Assembly: GCA_002840055.1 (NCBI GenBank)
Contig: PGZJ01000006.1
Span: 1 to 64,000 of the forward strand
DNA from: Gammaproteobacteria bacterium HGW-Gammaproteobacteria-11
Lineage (GTDB): Bacteria; Pseudomonadota; Gammaproteobacteria; Pseudomonadales; Pseudomonadaceae
DNA length: 64,000 bases
Direction of reading: 5' to 3'
The notes under the pieces were generated by a model. It was given only the letters and a program-made list of their open reading frames with translations. It did not search any database and was not told where the DNA came from. The translations under genes were made by a program, and so were the position numbers. Below, piece by piece: positions 45,119 to 52,255 of this stretch (position 1 is the first letter of the stretch; every line of letters begins with the position of its first letter).

Positions 45119-45970
45119 ATGGGCATCCTGCACAGCCTGCGTCCGCCCTTCCTGTTGCTGGCGCTGGTCACCGTGCTGTTGGCCGCCGCCCTGGCGGGCG
45201 ATTTTGCCTGGTTGACCTTTGCACTGGTGCTGATCGCGGCGCTGGCCGCCCATGGCGCGGTCAATGCGCTGAATGAATACGCCGACTTCCAAAGCGGGCT
45301 TGATCAACGCACCGCGCGCACGCCCTTCAGTGGAGGCAGCGGCTACCTGCCAGCCCATCCTGCTGCAGCCAGGCAGGTGCTCTGCCTGGGCCTTGGTTTG
45401 TTGCTGCTGTGTTGCCTGCTCGGTCTGTATCTGGCCTGGCAGGCTGGCCCGGCCTTGCTCTGGATCGGACTTCCCGGTGTCGCTCTGGTAGCCGGATACA
45501 CCCCCTGGATCACCCGCAACCGCTGGCTCAGTCTGGTTGCGCCTGGTGTTGGTTTTGGCCTGCTTATGCTCTGCGGTGCCGAACGCGTCTTGGGCGGGCA
45601 GTATTCCACGGCCGGCTGGCTGACCGGTTTGATGCTGGCGTTGCTGGTCAATAACCTGTTGCTGCTTAACCAACTGCCAGACTGCGAAGCCGACCGCAGC
45701 GTAGGCCGCGACAATATCCCCCTGCGTTACGGTCTGGCTGTCAGCCGTCGAGTTTATGCGCTGCAATTGCTGCTTGCATTGGGCTGCTATGTGCTGGCTT
45801 TGCTGCAGAGCAGCGTTCCCATGCTGGCCCTCTTGGCCTTGCCCGGCTTCGCCCTTGGCCTGCACGCCTGGCTGACCGTTTCAACCAACCTGCACGCCGC
45901 CCTGCGCAGCAACGTGCTGCAAACCCTGCTGGTGCCCGCGCTGATGGCCTTGGGGATTGGGCTTGGCTGA
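45119..45970 (+). CDS. UbiA-family prenyltransferase (MenA-like)
   Basis: Integral-membrane prenyltransferase of the UbiA superfamily (283 aa, about eight helices). The first Asp-rich motif is NALNEYADFQSGLD (about 56-69) and the second is QLPDCEADRSVGRDN (about 184-198), the diphosphate/Mg2+ sites. The arrangement resembles MenA (1,4-dihydroxy-2-naphthoate prenyltransferase), but pseudomonads generally use ubiquinone and no other men gene is in view, so the aromatic acceptor is unknown. Cotranscribed with trmB. Confidence 0.85.
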   Translation: MGILHSLRPPFLLLALVTVLLAAALAGDFAWLTFALVLIAALAAHGAVNALNEYADFQSGLDQRTARTPFSGGSGYLPAHPAAARQVLCLGLGLLLLCCLLGLYLAWQAGPALLWIGLPGVALVAGYTPWITRNRWLSLVAPGVGFGLLMLCGAERVLGGQYSTAGWLTGLMLALLVNNLLLLNQLPDCEADRSVGRDNIPLRYGLAVSRRVYALQLLLALGCYVLALLQSSVPMLALLALPGFALGLHAWLTVSTNLHAALRSNVLQTLLVPALMALGIGLG

Positions 45971-46097
45971 GTAACAAACCACCTCGACAGCTCGGTGCTC
46001 AATTTTTTTCATTTCCGCTAAATTTTTTTGAACCCATTACAAACTCGCCTCGACTCAGTTGATGGAAACACCCACATCAACGATGGAGATCGACCCC

Positions 46098-46403
46098 ATG
46101 AAAAATGCAAAACTGATTCCTGCCCTGTTTGCCGCCGTAATGGGCTTTTCTGGTTTGGCCATGGCCAACTGTGCTGATGACGCCATTGCCGTCTGCAATG
46201 AAAAGCACCCCAACCCCGATGCCAACTACGGCGCTTACAACCTGTGCATTCAGGCCCAGCTGGGTCAGAAATGCCCGCATAGTGCCGTTGGCAACTCAGC
46301 GGCTACCCAGTTCCAGGCCGCGCAGCCAAGACCTTCAGTGCCAACGCCGCCTGTCCGCCGGGTAGAGATGCAGCAGGCAGCGCCTGAGCGCGCTGGTCGT
46401 TAA
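46098..46403 (+). CDS. small secreted Cys-containing protein, unknown
   Basis: A 101-residue protein with a signal peptide (MKNAKLIPALFAAVMGFSGLAMA, cleavage about 23). The mature part has four Cys (NCADDAIAVCNEKHP...LCIQAQLGQKCPH) that could make two disulfides, and a Pro/Gln-rich tail. No family recognised. Start: ATG at 46098, where the signal peptide begins. Ends at a strong terminator. Confidence 0.75.
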   Translation: MKNAKLIPALFAAVMGFSGLAMANCADDAIAVCNEKHPNPDANYGAYNLCIQAQLGQKCPHSAVGNSAATQFQAAQPRPSVPTPPVRRVEMQQAAPERAGR

Positions 46404-46408
46404 AGGTG

Positions 46409-46439
46409 AAAAGGCCGGGTAGCAACTACCCGGCCTTTT
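46409..46439. terminator. rho-independent terminator (bidirectional)
   Basis: AAAAGGCCGGGTAG (46409-46422) and CTACCCGGCCTTTT (46426-46439) form a perfect 14-bp stem with a 3-nt loop and T/A flanks. It lies between the small secreted protein gene (+) and a membrane protein gene (-). Confidence 0.92.
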
Positions 46440-46464
46440 GCTTTCGCGACGACACTCTCAGCCA

Positions 46465-46902
46465 TCACAGCAAGGCCCACAGACCGATGATGCCGTAAAG
46501 ATAGAGCCCGCCAATCAGCAGGCACAGGCCCGAAGAGACAAACCAGAAGGTAGTGGAGTTTTCCGGGAAGGCCGGCCTTAGCAGTGGAAAGGCAAAGGCA
46601 CGCAGGAGAAATACTCCGCAGATGGCCACCAGAATCAGCCGGGTAAACGGCAGGGCTGGCAGCAAACCCGCGCCACTCAGCGCAAATGCACCCCACACCG
46701 TCAGTACCAGGGTTATTACCAGCGTGACGATGGTCGGCCGACTATTGCCAGCCAACGCGGCCTGGGCCATCTCTTCACCCGCACCCATCAAGCGGTATGC
46801 CGGAGCGCCAATCAGCACACAAGCCAAATGCGCCAAGGCAGCGGCAAAGGTCACAATGCCCCCGAGAGCCAACACCTCTGATGCAAAAGGTAACGTGCTC
46901 AT
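46465..46902 (-). CDS. four-helix membrane protein, unknown
   Basis: A 145-residue protein with four hydrophobic stretches: ALGGIVTFAAALAHLACVLIG (about 11-31), TIVTLVITLVLTVWGAFALSG, FTRLILVAICGVFLLRAFAF and FWFVSSGLCLLIGGLYLYGIIGLW. I do not recognise the exact family; small four-helix proteins of this layout are common in proteobacteria. It marks the start of the accessory region; the terminator at 46409 lies downstream. Confidence 0.75.
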   Translation of the reverse strand: MSTLPFASEVLALGGIVTFAAALAHLACVLIGAPAYRLMGAGEEMAQAALAGNSRPTIVTLVITLVLTVWGAFALSGAGLLPALPFTRLILVAICGVFLLRAFAFPLLRPAFPENSTTFWFVSSGLCLLIGGLYLYGIIGLWALL

Positions 46903-46917
46903 CTTTTGTAGCCCTTT

Positions 46918-47151
46918 TCAGTCCCCGTTGCATGTTAAAAACAAATCCAGATCATCGCTTGGCAGCTTCTCTGAAAGGAGCATTTCAATTTTCTCAATCT
47001 GGCTCTTCGTTAACTGGAAGTCGTAGACCTGAGCATGGTCGTCTTCCCAACGCATAATGACCTTCAGCTCATCAAAAGCGGAGGCGGGGAGCGCTTTACT
47101 GAACGTGGCGTATTCGCCGTCTCGTGGGACTCCCAAAATGACATGTTTCAT
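46918..47151 (-). CDS. small orphan protein, paralogue of neighbour at 47205
   Basis: A 77-residue protein (begins MKHVILGVPRDGEYATFSKA, ends acidic). It shares with the next gene the layout V-I-x..., a central L-K-x-I-M-x-W, then Y-D-F-Q-L-T-K and a C-terminal hydrophobic helix, so the two are tandem diverged duplicates. Such small acidic pairs may belong to the DUF7683-like group seen near toxin/immunity genes; that link is weak. Start: ATG at 47151; an upstream alternative start at 47217 would overlap the neighbour. Confidence 0.6.
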   Translation of the reverse strand: MKHVILGVPRDGEYATFSKALPASAFDELKVIMRWEDDHAQVYDFQLTKSQIEKIEMLLSEKLPSDDLDLFLTCNGD

Positions 47152-47204
47152 GATTCTCTGGATCTCACTGCCAAAATAAATCTGTTCCGTTCCTGGAGAC
47201 TGGA

Positions 47205-47435
47205 TTATGCATAGCAACCCAGTTGGAAATCATAGCCAGGATCAAAGATTGACCTGCCGAGCAAGGCCTCAAGCTTTGAAAGCTGAAGACGATCCAAGTC
47301 ATATCCATAGTAAGAGTCTTCAATGCTCGACCACGCCATGATTGATTTCAGGTTCTCAACGTTCCCATCTGGAATGGGGATCTCGAAAACGAGTGCCTCT
47401 GTGTTTTTATCAAAGGCCTCAATAACATAATTCAT
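47205..47435 (-). CDS. small orphan protein, tandem paralogue
   Basis: A 76-residue acidic protein (MNYVIEAFDKNTEALVFEIP...). The segments NLKSIMAWSS and YGYDLDRLQLSKLEALLG match the layout of the product at 46918. No function recognised. It precedes its paralogue on the minus strand by about 53 bp. Confidence 0.6.
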   Translation of the reverse strand: MNYVIEAFDKNTEALVFEIPIPDGNVENLKSIMAWSSIEDSYYGYDLDRLQLSKLEALLGRSIFDPGYDFQLGCYA

Positions 47436-47510
47436 GGTTCGATTTTCCTTGAGCTGTCTGGGGATTTTGTTAGATCGCCAGTAATAGGATCAACCCCAAA
47501 CATTGCGCAA

Positions 47511-47530
47511 TGTACCTTTTTTGGTACACT
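47511..47530 (+). promoter_or_regulatory. operator and promoter of the toxin-antitoxin pair
   Basis: TGTACC-N6-GGTACA (47511-47528) is a perfect inverted repeat. Its right arm overlaps a -10-like TACACT (47525-47530) with TTGCGC 16 bp upstream (47503-47508). The start codon at 47537 is seven bases after the -10, suggesting a leaderless or very short-leader transcript repressed by the antitoxin. Confidence 0.55.
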
Positions 47531-47536
47531 GCGTTC

Positions 47537-47893
47537 ATGAGTGAAATCCTACAAACATTGGATGTTAGATTTTTTCGCACAGACACGGGCAGGGAGCCGG
47601 TTCGCGAATGGCTTCTTGATTTGCCTCGCGAGCACAAGAAAGCAATAGGAACTGAGATAAAAACAGTTCAGTTCGGCTGGCCTATAGGCATGCCGGTTGT
47701 TCGAAAGCTTGAAAAGGACTTGTGGGAAGTAAGGGTGGATCTTGGTGACACCATAGCGCGTGTACTCTTCACCGTGCTTGGAAACGTTATGGTCCTGCTT
47801 CACGGGTTCATAAAGAAGAGCCAGAAAACACCCGCGCCCGACCTGGTAACAGCCAGGCGGCGAAAATCAGAATTACAGAGGCAACTGCCATGA
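47537..47893 (+). CDS. higB: RelE/HigB-type toxin (phage Gp49-like family)
   Basis: Predicted ribosome-dependent mRNA interferase toxin (118 aa). The family pattern is visible: VREWLLDLPREHKKAIGTEIKTVQFG (shown in part), MPVVRKLEKDLWEVRVDL and IARVLFTVLGNVMVLLHGFIKKSQKTP, the usual R-V-L-F and L-L-H-G-F-x-K-K core. The toxin gene comes first, as in higBA systems, and overlaps the antitoxin gene by 4 bp. Start: ATG at 47537 after a palindromic operator. Confidence 0.92.
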   Translation: MSEILQTLDVRFFRTDTGREPVREWLLDLPREHKKAIGTEIKTVQFGWPIGMPVVRKLEKDLWEVRVDLGDTIARVLFTVLGNVMVLLHGFIKKSQKTPAPDLVTARRRKSELQRQLP

Positions 47894-48192
47894 ACCAGAA
47901 CATTGGCTCCAGTTTCGACGACTTTCTTGCCGAGCAAGGTCTGGGTGAAGAGGTGCCGGCCGCTGCGCTTAAACGCGTCATTTCCTGGCAAATCGCTGAA
48001 GCGATGAGGCTACAGAAGGTGACCAAAAAGGCTTTGGCTGAGCGCATGCATACTAGTCGGACTGCAGTGGACCGGGTTCTTGACCAGAATGATCCAGGCA
48101 TGACTATTGCCACCTTGACCAGTGCCGCCCGAGCGCTAGGCCAGCGAGTTGAAGTACGGTTGATTCCTGACCCGGATCTGGCCTGCCCTTAA
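47890..48192 (+). CDS. higA: HigA-type antitoxin, XRE family
   Basis: Antitoxin and autorepressor (100 aa). A helix-turn-helix lies at about 44-70 (TKKALAERMHTSRTAVDRVL) with a C-terminal segment LTSAARALGQRVEVRLIP typical of antitoxins paired with Gp49-like toxins. Overlaps the toxin gene by 4 bp. It should neutralise the toxin and bind the TGTACC palindrome upstream (inference from family). Confidence 0.92.
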   Translation: MNQNIGSSFDDFLAEQGLGEEVPAAALKRVISWQIAEAMRLQKVTKKALAERMHTSRTAVDRVLDQNDPGMTIATLTSAARALGQRVEVRLIPDPDLACP

Positions 48193-48205
48193 GCGGCGGC
48201 ATTTC

Positions 48206-48263
48206 TCGAGGTCAGGACTCGACTGCCTGCGTTTCCATGGGCAGAAGCAAGCCTTGACCTCGA
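48206..48263. repeat. hairpin between convergent genes, possibly a degenerate private-arm element
   Basis: TCGAGGTCA (48206-48214) pairs perfectly with TGACCTCGA (48255-48263). The interior contains CTCGACTGCC...CCATGGGCAG, which resembles the CTCGACTGCGCCC...TGGGCGCAG part of the core at 63694-63804. It may be a decayed copy of that family, and could act as terminator for the convergent higA and hotdog genes. Confidence 0.4.
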
Positions 48264-48305
48264 CTTCAATTAAACGCGACCTCAATTGCCGAGATCGCGT
48301 GACGT

Positions 48306-48746
48306 TCAGGCTAACTTCACATTCATGGTGATGTGCGCAGTAAAGACGGTCTTGCCCTCAGTGTCCGTCACCGTGACCGGCACAACCTTGTCGCCTGCGC
48401 TGCTCCAGTCTATTCCCTCGCCGCACGCTACAGCTGTCAGGTCTGTTTTTGCCTTGAGCAGGTATTCCACGGTCATGCCCTTGGGTATCCAGCGGGCGCC
48501 TGCCGGTATTGTTACATCCGTCATCAGGCCTGCTGCCAGTTCAGCCGCATTGCACATGGCGATGGCATGCACGGTACCGAGGTGATTGGTGACTTCCTTG
48601 GCAAAGGGCAACTGCACTGTGGCGCTGTTTGGGCTCAGTTCCGAAATTAACGGGTTGATAGTGCTGAAATAGGGGGCCATCTGGCAGGTCATCTTGCTGA
48701 ATGCTTCAGGACCAGCGGACTTGAACAGGCTGAGGACTTGGTTCAT
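48306..48746 (-). CDS. hotdog-fold thioesterase-like (DUF4442)
   Basis: A 146-residue hotdog-fold protein. ATVQLPFAKEVTNHLGTVHAIA (shown in part) is the motif that carries catalytic residues in thioesterases, and the central helix is AMCNAAELAAGLMTDV. DUF4442-type proteins are probably acyl-CoA thioesterases. Divergent from a TetR gene with overlapping palindromes between them; the TetR protein may control it. Confidence 0.8.
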   Translation of the reverse strand: MNQVLSLFKSAGPEAFSKMTCQMAPYFSTINPLISELSPNSATVQLPFAKEVTNHLGTVHAIAMCNAAELAAGLMTDVTIPAGARWIPKGMTVEYLLKAKTDLTAVACGEGIDWSSAGDKVVPVTVTDTEGKTVFTAHITMNVKLA

Positions 48747-48770
48747 GGGTGTACCTCCGAAAGAAAATAA

Positions 48771-48802
48771 ACAGAATAATGTTCTGTAAAAGAATATTAT
48801 TC
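48771..48802. promoter_or_regulatory. overlapping palindromes between thioesterase and tetR genes
   Basis: ACAGAA-N5-TTCTGT (48771-48787) overlaps GAATAAT...ATTATTC (48774-48802, perfect 7-bp arms). They lie in the 106-bp divergent region and are the likely TetR binding site. Confidence 0.5.
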
Positions 48803-48852
48803 CGCTTATGCGCAGAGGTCAACGCTTCGCGACTTTGAGCTGGCAAGGTACT

Positions 48853-49494
48853 ATGGCTTCTTTTCGGAACCTTGAGATGCAGGCAATGGAACTACTGGAG
48901 AGCAGCTACCCCGGGAGGCGAGCAGAGCTGAAGCGCGCCATCCTGCGCGCCGCTCTGGATTGCTTCAATACTCAGGGTATCGAGGCGACCACCATCGAGA
49001 TGATTCGCGTCGCCTGCGACACCAGCGTTGGCGCGATTTATCACCACTTCGGCAACAAAGAAGGTCTGGTGGCGGCCCTGTTCTTCGCCGCCATGCAGGA
49101 TCAGGCGGCGCTGCGTAACGACTATCTTGCCAAGGCTGAAACCACCCGGGACGGCGTCAATGCACTGGTGTTCAGTTATGTCGACTGGGTTGCCAGACAG
49201 CCCGATTGGGCACGCTATCAATTCAACGCGCGCTTTGTGGTATCCAACGGGCCGTTCAAGGATGAGCTGGCGCAGAAAAACAAGATCCGCAATCAGCAGG
49301 TCAAGGAGTGGTTCTCCCGGCCCGGAGTAGGGCAAGAGCTGGCAAACTATCCCGCCGAGCTGGTCCCGTCTCTGATCATCGGCTCTGCGGAAAGCTATTG
49401 CAGAGCCTGGCTGTCAGGCCGGGTGAAAAAGAGCCCCAAGGCCTACAGAGACATATTGGCCGAGGCGGCGTGGCGGTCGGTCAGCACAATGTGA
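48853..49494 (+). CDS. TetR-family regulator
   Basis: DNA-binding regulator (213 aa). The HTH near residues 25-65 reads ILRAALDCFNTQGIEATTIE and VGAIYHHFGNKEGLVAALFF. The C-terminal ligand domain continues to KKSPKAYRDILAEAAW. The start is uncertain: ATG at 48853 has AAGG upstream; 48808 and internal ATGs (48877, 48889) are possible. Divergent from the hotdog gene, which it may regulate. Confidence 0.9.
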   Translation: MASFRNLEMQAMELLESSYPGRRAELKRAILRAALDCFNTQGIEATTIEMIRVACDTSVGAIYHHFGNKEGLVAALFFAAMQDQAALRNDYLAKAETTRDGVNALVFSYVDWVARQPDWARYQFNARFVVSNGPFKDELAQKNKIRNQQVKEWFSRPGVGQELANYPAELVPSLIIGSAESYCRAWLSGRVKKSPKAYRDILAEAAWRSVSTM

Positions 49495-49527
49495 GCTAAA
49501 TAAATCTGTCCCGTTTTTGCAGAACCG

Positions 49528-50331
49528 TCACGCTGGCCACGGGACTACTCTGTTCTTGAACATGCCCGCAACAATCCTGATAACGGCAGCGCGAGATAAA
49601 ATGCGCGGCAGAAGGGAAGTCAGGTAGTTGGATCGCCCGTGAACATGATAGCTCTTGCCTTTCACAAACGCATTCAGGCCAGCTTCCGCTACTTCTTCTG
49701 GCGTAGCTGAGGACATCCCCGTCGTGTTGGTATTGGCGATCGCATTGAAGTTGGTGTCCGTAACGCCGGGGCACAGCGCCAAAGCGCGAATGCCGCGCTC
49801 CCGATATTCTCCGGAGAGAGCTTCCGTGAAGCTAAGAACAAACGTCTTGGATGCTGAGTAGACAGCTATGTACGGAGCCGGCTGAAAAGCGGCGGTTGAA
49901 GCCACATTGATCACACCGCCCTTTCCGTGCACAAGCATATCCGGGATGCACAAGTGGGTTAATTTGACCAAAGCATTGATGTTGAGCAACAGCATTTGGT
50001 CATAGGTGTCGATGCTCTCGCCGAGGAAATACGTCCACTTTCCGAAGCCAGCGTTGTTGACCAGGACATCAACGGAAAGCCCACACGCCTTTATGCTCTC
50101 GAAAAGCTGATGCGGCGCGTCCGGCAAGATAAGGTCCGCAGGGAACACATGAATCGAGATTCGATATTCTTCTCTGAGCTCATCTGCGATCCGGGCAAGT
50201 TTATCCTCTGACCTGGCTGTCAGAATCAAATTAGCGCCTCTCTTTGCCAGGTTACGTGCAAACGCTTCACCTATACCTGACGAGGCGCCGGTGATCAGAA
50301 CGGTAGTGCCTTCAAAAAGTTTTGTACTCAT
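49528..50331 (-). CDS. short-chain dehydrogenase/reductase
   Basis: NAD(P)-dependent oxidoreductase of the classical SDR family (267 aa). Cofactor motif VLITGASSGIGEAFARNLAKRG (shown in part; about 11-31), NNAGFG (about 92-97), Ser/Tyr/Lys catalytic residues in VASTAAFQPAPYIAVYSASKTF (Y-x3-K about 159-163). The C-terminal hydrophobic tail suggests membrane association, as in DltE/YdfG-like lipid-acting SDRs. A MerR-type regulator gene lies upstream on the same strand. Substrate unknown. Confidence 0.92.
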   Translation of the reverse strand: MSTKLFEGTTVLITGASSGIGEAFARNLAKRGANLILTARSEDKLARIADELREEYRISIHVFPADLILPDAPHQLFESIKACGLSVDVLVNNAGFGKWTYFLGESIDTYDQMLLLNINALVKLTHLCIPDMLVHGKGGVINVASTAAFQPAPYIAVYSASKTFVLSFTEALSGEYRERGIRALALCPGVTDTNFNAIANTNTTGMSSATPEEVAEAGLNAFVKGKSYHVHGRSNYLTSLLPRILSRAAVIRIVAGMFKNRVVPWPA

Positions 50332-50428
50332 GATTTATCCTCTTGATCCAACTATGGAGCCAGAAGCGTAAACCTTGCCCTTAAGGGCAGAGTCAAGCGA
50401 AGGGACTAAAATGTCGTCTGTAGGTTTT

Positions 50429-50791
50429 TTAGCCGAAATTACGTTTCAGTTCGTCCTCAAGTTCAATCAAGCGTTGGTCGGTCGACATGATCCGGGCCAT
50501 GTCTTTGCGCAATTTCTCGCGTTTCATAGCGATGAGTTCGCTTGCCATCTCGATGGGAAATCTATTGTTCTTAGCCTTGAGGGCAACAAGTTCCTTGAGT
50601 TCAGCGAGGTTAAATCCGACCGTTTGGGCGCGCCGAATCAAATTTATCAAAACCACATCATTGTCTGAATAGACACGGTACTTACCCTTGCGGCCAGGGA
50701 TGGGAATCAGTCCAAGGGACTCATAAAGGCGTATTGCCTTTCGTGTTGCCCCGGTCAATTCAGCAAGCTTTCCTATGTACATCATCCGCAC
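50429..50791 (-). CDS. MerR-family regulator
   Basis: Transcription regulator (120 aa) with the MerR winged HTH at the N-terminus (MYIGKLAELTGATRKAIRLYESLGLI) followed by YRVYSDNDVVLINLIRRAQTVGF and a dimerisation coiled coil. No metal-binding Cys cluster is seen, so it probably senses an organic effector. It precedes the SDR gene on the same strand (98-bp gap), which it may control. Confidence 0.92.
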   Translation of the reverse strand: MRMMYIGKLAELTGATRKAIRLYESLGLIPIPGRKGKYRVYSDNDVVLINLIRRAQTVGFNLAELKELVALKAKNNRFPIEMASELIAMKREKLRKDMARIMSTDQRLIELEDELKRNFG

Positions 50792-50842
50792 TATCCGGCA
50801 GCCGAAGGCTGCAAAGTGATACGCTGGGTTATGTGATTAGCC

Positions 50843-50959
50843 ATGCATCCTCTTGCACACATTGACTTCTTCTGCCGTTACACCGGCGGCTTCGTATACA
50901 GCTTCAAGTACTGCCACTGCATTCTGAAGCTCGACCCGGCTGCAGGGGGGCGATCATGA
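50843..50959 (+). CDS. possible 38-aa Cys/aromatic-rich small ORF
   Basis: ATG CAT CCT CTT... to TGA encodes MHPLAHIDFFCRYTGGF followed by VYSFKYCHCILKLDPAAG and a short end. Three Cys and many aromatic residues; no family recognised. Its stop overlaps (ATGA) an in-frame upstream start of the ArsR gene. It may be a remnant or chance ORF; nothing confirms expression. Confidence 0.25.
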   Translation: MHPLAHIDFFCRYTGGFVYSFKYCHCILKLDPAAGGRS

Positions 50960-51030
50960 AGCTGGCCGATTTACTTTCTACAATGATCTTGAATATGTCT
51001 ACTGAAAAGAAATCTGGCGCGTTTTTGTGG

Positions 51031-51060
51031 TTGACATATGCATATAGACGCACATATGCT
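51031..51060 (+). promoter_or_regulatory. ArsR-type operator inside the promoter of the regulator gene
   Basis: TTGACA (51031-51036) and TATGCT (51055-51060) are separated by 18 bp, and the operator-like ACATATG...GCACATATG lies between and across them. The ATG at 51067 is seven bases after the -10, implying a leaderless transcript. The same half-site CATATAG-N-(C/T)GCACATATGCT recurs before the next gene. Confidence 0.6.
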
Positions 51061-51066
51061 CTGTTC

Positions 51067-51399
51067 ATGGACACCAGAGCACAAGCAGCCGCCGCATCCT
51101 TCGATGCCTTCAATAACTCCTTCCTCAAGGCGTTAACCGAACCTGCGCGTGCTGCACTGGTACGTGAGTTGCTGCTTCACGGTCGAATGGATGTCGGCTC
51201 GATTGCGGAGAAAGTCCCGCAGGATCGCTCGGTGGTAGCGCGTCACTTGCAGACACTGGAGCGTGCAGGCCTGGTGCGCTCCGCCAAAGAAGGACGCCAC
51301 GTGTATTACGAGGTCGATGGCGATGGCATGCTTGATCAATTGGCCACGCTGACCGCGCTGTTCAAGAAACTCGAGCCGGTCTGTTGTGCCAAACGTTGA
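51067..51399 (+). CDS. ArsR-family regulator
   Basis: Winged-helix repressor of the ArsR/SmtB class (110 aa). Core: FLKALTEPARAALVRELLLHG (shown in part; about 20-39), HTH DRSVVARHLQTLERAGLVRSAKEG (part) and YYEVDGDGMLDQL. A Cys pair at the C-terminus (VCCAKR) could sense metal or redox state. Start: ATG at 51067, placed directly after the promoter/operator; a longer frame begins at 50956 but would read through the operator. Likely represses itself and the desaturase gene 87 bp downstream. Confidence 0.88.
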   Translation: MDTRAQAAAASFDAFNNSFLKALTEPARAALVRELLLHGRMDVGSIAEKVPQDRSVVARHLQTLERAGLVRSAKEGRHVYYEVDGDGMLDQLATLTALFKKLEPVCCAKR

Positions 51400-51433
51400 T
51401 ATGAAATTGGTTGGTAATGTTTTTTTTACTTCT

Positions 51434-51460
51434 ATATGTGCATATAGGTGCACATATGCT
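51434..51460 (+). promoter_or_regulatory. second ArsR-type operator, before sterol desaturase-like gene
   Basis: ATATGTGCA-TATAGG-TGCACATAT has perfect 9-bp arms (51434-51457) and overlaps TATGCT (51455-51460), the same -10 as in the regulator's promoter. It indicates separate control of the downstream gene by the same protein. Confidence 0.6.
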
Positions 51461-51485
51461 TACTGATGACGAGGGCTTTGCAATT

Positions 51486-52214
51486 ATGAAACTGCTTTTA
51501 TCGCTCTTTATCCCCACCATGTTCGCCATAATGTGGCTAGTCGAATCGCGGCAACCCGCCAGGCAGTACGTCGCGGTCAAACACTGGTCTCTCTGGGGTG
51601 CCGCCTTCTTTTTCCTGGCAATAGCAACGGCTGCTGTCACTCCGCTGCTGTGGTCCAGCATCGGGCTAAGCTCGATTCGCGTGTTCGACCTCAGTGCAAT
51701 TGGCTTGTGGGGCTATCCACTCGGAGTACTGCTCACATCCGGCATCGCGTATTGGTGGCATCGCGCCGAACATCGCTTTGATATTCTGTGGCGCGCGACG
51801 CATCAGCTGCATCACAGCGCCCAACGTGTCGACGTCCCCGGTGCTTTTTATACGCACCCGCTGGAGGTGGTCGTTAAAACTACACTGGGCATTCTCGTTG
51901 GCACGGTGCTGCTTGGCCTGGCACCGCTGGCCGCAGCGCTGTCCTCACTGACGATCGCCTTCATCAGCATCTTTCAGCACTGGAACATCAATACGCCCCG
52001 TTGGCTCGGCTGGTTTATTCCACGCCCTGAAATGCACGGTCTGCACCACGAATTCGGCATTCACGGGCGCAACTACGGCGATCTACCACTGTGGGACATT
52101 CTGTTCGGCACGTTCGACAATCCGCAGACCTTTACCGGCCGTGTCGGGTTCGAACCGGAAGCATCGCAGCGTGTCGGCACCATGTTGTTAATGCGCGATG
52201 TGCATGCCGCATAA
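51486..52214 (+). CDS. sterol desaturase / fatty acid hydroxylase family protein
   Basis: Membrane di-iron hydroxylase/desaturase of the ERG3/FA-hydroxylase superfamily (242 aa). The His clusters are all present: WWHRAEHRF (about 97-105), HQLHHS (about 113-118) and the C-terminal GLHHEFGIHGRNYGDLPLWD (about 184-203). Several hydrophobic helices lie in the first half. Start: ATG at 51486 with GAGGG ten bases upstream; an ATG at 51456 inside the operator is less likely. Substrate unknown (lipid or hopanoid/sterol-like). Paired with the ArsR gene through identical operators. Confidence 0.9.
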   Translation: MKLLLSLFIPTMFAIMWLVESRQPARQYVAVKHWSLWGAAFFFLAIATAAVTPLLWSSIGLSSIRVFDLSAIGLWGYPLGVLLTSGIAYWWHRAEHRFDILWRATHQLHHSAQRVDVPGAFYTHPLEVVVKTTLGILVGTVLLGLAPLAAALSSLTIAFISIFQHWNINTPRWLGWFIPRPEMHGLHHEFGIHGRNYGDLPLWDILFGTFDNPQTFTGRVGFEPEASQRVGTMLLMRDVHAA

Positions 52215-52255
52215 CCTGCTTGCTATCACTTAGGTTGCACGTTTGACAGGGGGCA

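Noticed and set aside
50816-50840. Possible extra attC (GGTTATGTG core with GCAGCC...GGCTGC hairpin) near the merR start
   Set aside because: A second core site and the paired inner boxes were not found; the region overlaps the merR start.
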